Positions 62,872 through 64,000 of a stretch of 64,000 bases of DNA are shown here, one piece after another. The stretch spans positions 216,859,300-216,923,299 of the forward strand of contig NC_080540.1 of NCBI RefSeq assembly GCF_028640845.1, in the 5' to 3' direction. The first letter of the stretch is position 1; each line of letters starts with the position of its first letter. The translations under genes were made by a program, and so were the position numbers. Source of the stretch: Ahaetulla prasina (lineage: Eukaryota; Chordata; Lepidosauria; Squamata; Colubridae). The notes below the pieces were generated by a model. The model was not told the origin of the DNA, did no database searches, and saw only the letters and a program-made list of their open reading frames with translations.

Positions 62872-64000
62872 ATTAATTTGGTGAAGGAGATGCTTCTTTT
62901 GAGCACAAAGTTTCAAGGAATAAGAATATTTGTTCCCTTCTTCATTTCGTGGGGGGGAAAAGTTTTCAATGGTGGAGCAAACAGAAATCTAACTTCTCAT
63001 TTAAAGACTTTTTCAATTAGTGACCATTCACAAATACAATGATATATTTTTGTAACAAAAAAAATTTCCAAACAATATCTGTATTTATGACCAAATTTTA
63101 TACACCTGACGGAAGGCTGGAGTGATTGCCGTATAGAACTTTATCTGAATCAGAGCAGCAGCAACCAGGGCTCTTCAGAACATTGGTCAGTCATGTATTC
63201 CCTTATCAATCAATTTGCTTAATGACCTGGTAGCTGGAATGGAACTCAGTTTCTAAACGAAGGAATTCTTGCTGCTTTCTGAGCTTCTTTGTTTGCAAAT
63301 ATTTCATTTTCCAATGGTAACATTCATCAGCACAGCTGCATGTCAGCTAGATAATGTTAGTACTGAGATGAGGACACTGGTGATGTTACCTAGTAGGATA
63401 ATGAGAAACCTGCAAGAAGCAACCAAGCTCAGAGGACACCATGGAGTGCACACAGCTCATCCCTCAGCTTCATAGATTCTCTTCTATGGGAGGGACAGGG
63501 TATATTGCAGATCATTACTTAAACAATAATCTTGAAGCTCTGTTCCAGTGAAACTTCATACTTCTGTTGTGGTCCATCAGCAGCCTGTGGAGCTGGCAGC
63601 AGAGTTGGACAGTGAGGAGGCTGAGGAGGACAATGGGCCAGTCCTGGAGTCATGGGAAGGCCCAGACGAGGGCTCTGTGTCGGAGGCAGAGATAGGGCTA
63701 GGGCCATCTGGAAGTGATATGCGGACTCCGAAGCCTTCAGGGGCAGACAGCAGAGAGGCAGAGGAACAGGAGGAGCCTGTTCCTAACATGTGAAGAGCTG
63801 CCAGAAGGCAAGAGCAGCTGAAACAAAAAGGACAACTCGGGAGTAAGGCCAAGAGATATTGGCCCCTCCCATAAGGCTAAAAGAGCAGCAAAGGCTCTTG
63901 GGCTCTTTGTAGGAAAGCAACATTGCTACATATGTTTTGAGTCTGTGTCTCTTGTTTCTGAACTTTGTGGGGCTTTGCCAAGAAAAGTCTTTAGCAGGGT
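62872..64000 (+). repeat. Tandem duplication unit 2 (partial, cut by window end)
   Basis: Aligns with 61681-62809. Position 64000 corresponds to 62809, so about 62 bp of the unit, and any further copies, lie beyond the window. Confidence 0.95.
63565..64000 (+). mobile_element. LTR, copy 2 (partial)
   Basis: Starts TGTTGTGGTCCATCAGC. The acidic reading frame is open from before the LTR start to a TGA at 63791-63793, with blocks AAELDSEEAEED, PDEGSVSEAE and SREAEEQEEPVPNM. Confidence 0.8.

Noticed and set aside
1..64000. Host exons, including venom or other toxin genes
   Set aside because: No frame outside transposons showed a recognisable domain, cysteine pattern, signal peptide plus family motif, or exon-like set of splice sites.

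Overview
The window looks like non-genic (intergenic or intronic) DNA from a squamate reptile, most likely a snake. The evidence is repeat content only. It has Sauria-type SINEs ending in the ACCTTTACCTTT tail, a BovB (RTE) fragment, CR1, L2-like and L1 LINE fragments, and CR1/L3-like LINE 3' ends (the kind described as Snake1 in snake genomes) that run directly into ATTCT-type pentanucleotide microsatellites. I recognise no host protein-coding exon, no functional tRNA or rRNA gene, no CRISPR array and no toxin gene. Nearly all longer reading frames are transposon remnants or translations of simple repeats.

Layout. 1-8.6 kb: tRNA-derived SINE, small hAT MITEs with 8-bp target duplications, a 377-bp foldback, an inverted-repeat DNA element at 3-3.8 kb, and an L3-like LINE tail with microsatellites at 6.9-7.6 kb. 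8.6-16.1 kb: a hAT MITE carrying a solo LTR, a TA-flanked MITE, a cluster of one hAT MITE family (four copies in 3.2 kb) with internal 42-bp tandem units, a BovB 3' end, and a hAT inside another hAT. 16.3-22.3 kb: L1 and Gypsy-gag remnants, tRNA-SINE, a MITE between tetranucleotide arrays, an L2-like LINE nested in CR1, CR1 and LTR pieces. 23-29.7 kb: two Sauria SINEs with clean target duplications and more hAT MITEs. 30.7-34.7 kb: polypurine tract, hAT MITE with solo LTR, another hAT, and a Sauria SINE split by a solo LTR. 35-40.4 kb: SINEs, L3-like tails and a CR1 end. 40.9-42.0 kb: a 1.1-kb poly(A)-tailed insert with a 16-bp target duplication and an internal polypurine tract. 43.2-45.4 kb: a three-level nest (L2-like LINE in another LINE in a SINE), with reverse-transcriptase motifs still readable. 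46-56.4 kb: palindromic hAT MITEs, solo LTRs, SINEs and a three-stage pentanucleotide array. 57.4-61.5 kb: CR1 split by a hAT, two LINEs abutting in opposite orientation, and CR1 inside a Sauria SINE. 61.7-64 kb: a 1,191-bp tandem duplication containing a truncated LTR, running off the window end.

There is no gene system working together here. What the sequence offers is an unusually readable insertion history. At least 24 hAT-type elements show recognisable 8-bp duplications, several families favour a central TA, five solo LTRs have 5-bp duplications, and there are at least ten nested insertions. The most useful observations are (i) solo LTRs lying inside or beside older transposons, (ii) LTR starts that all read as a short acidic Ser/Asp/Glu peptide, as if an internal ORF runs into the LTR, (iii) a MITE family with its own 42-bp minisatellite, (iv) two SINE families sharing a body but with different tails, and (v) the tandem duplication at the right edge. 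I did not find a convincing undescribed biological system beyond these.
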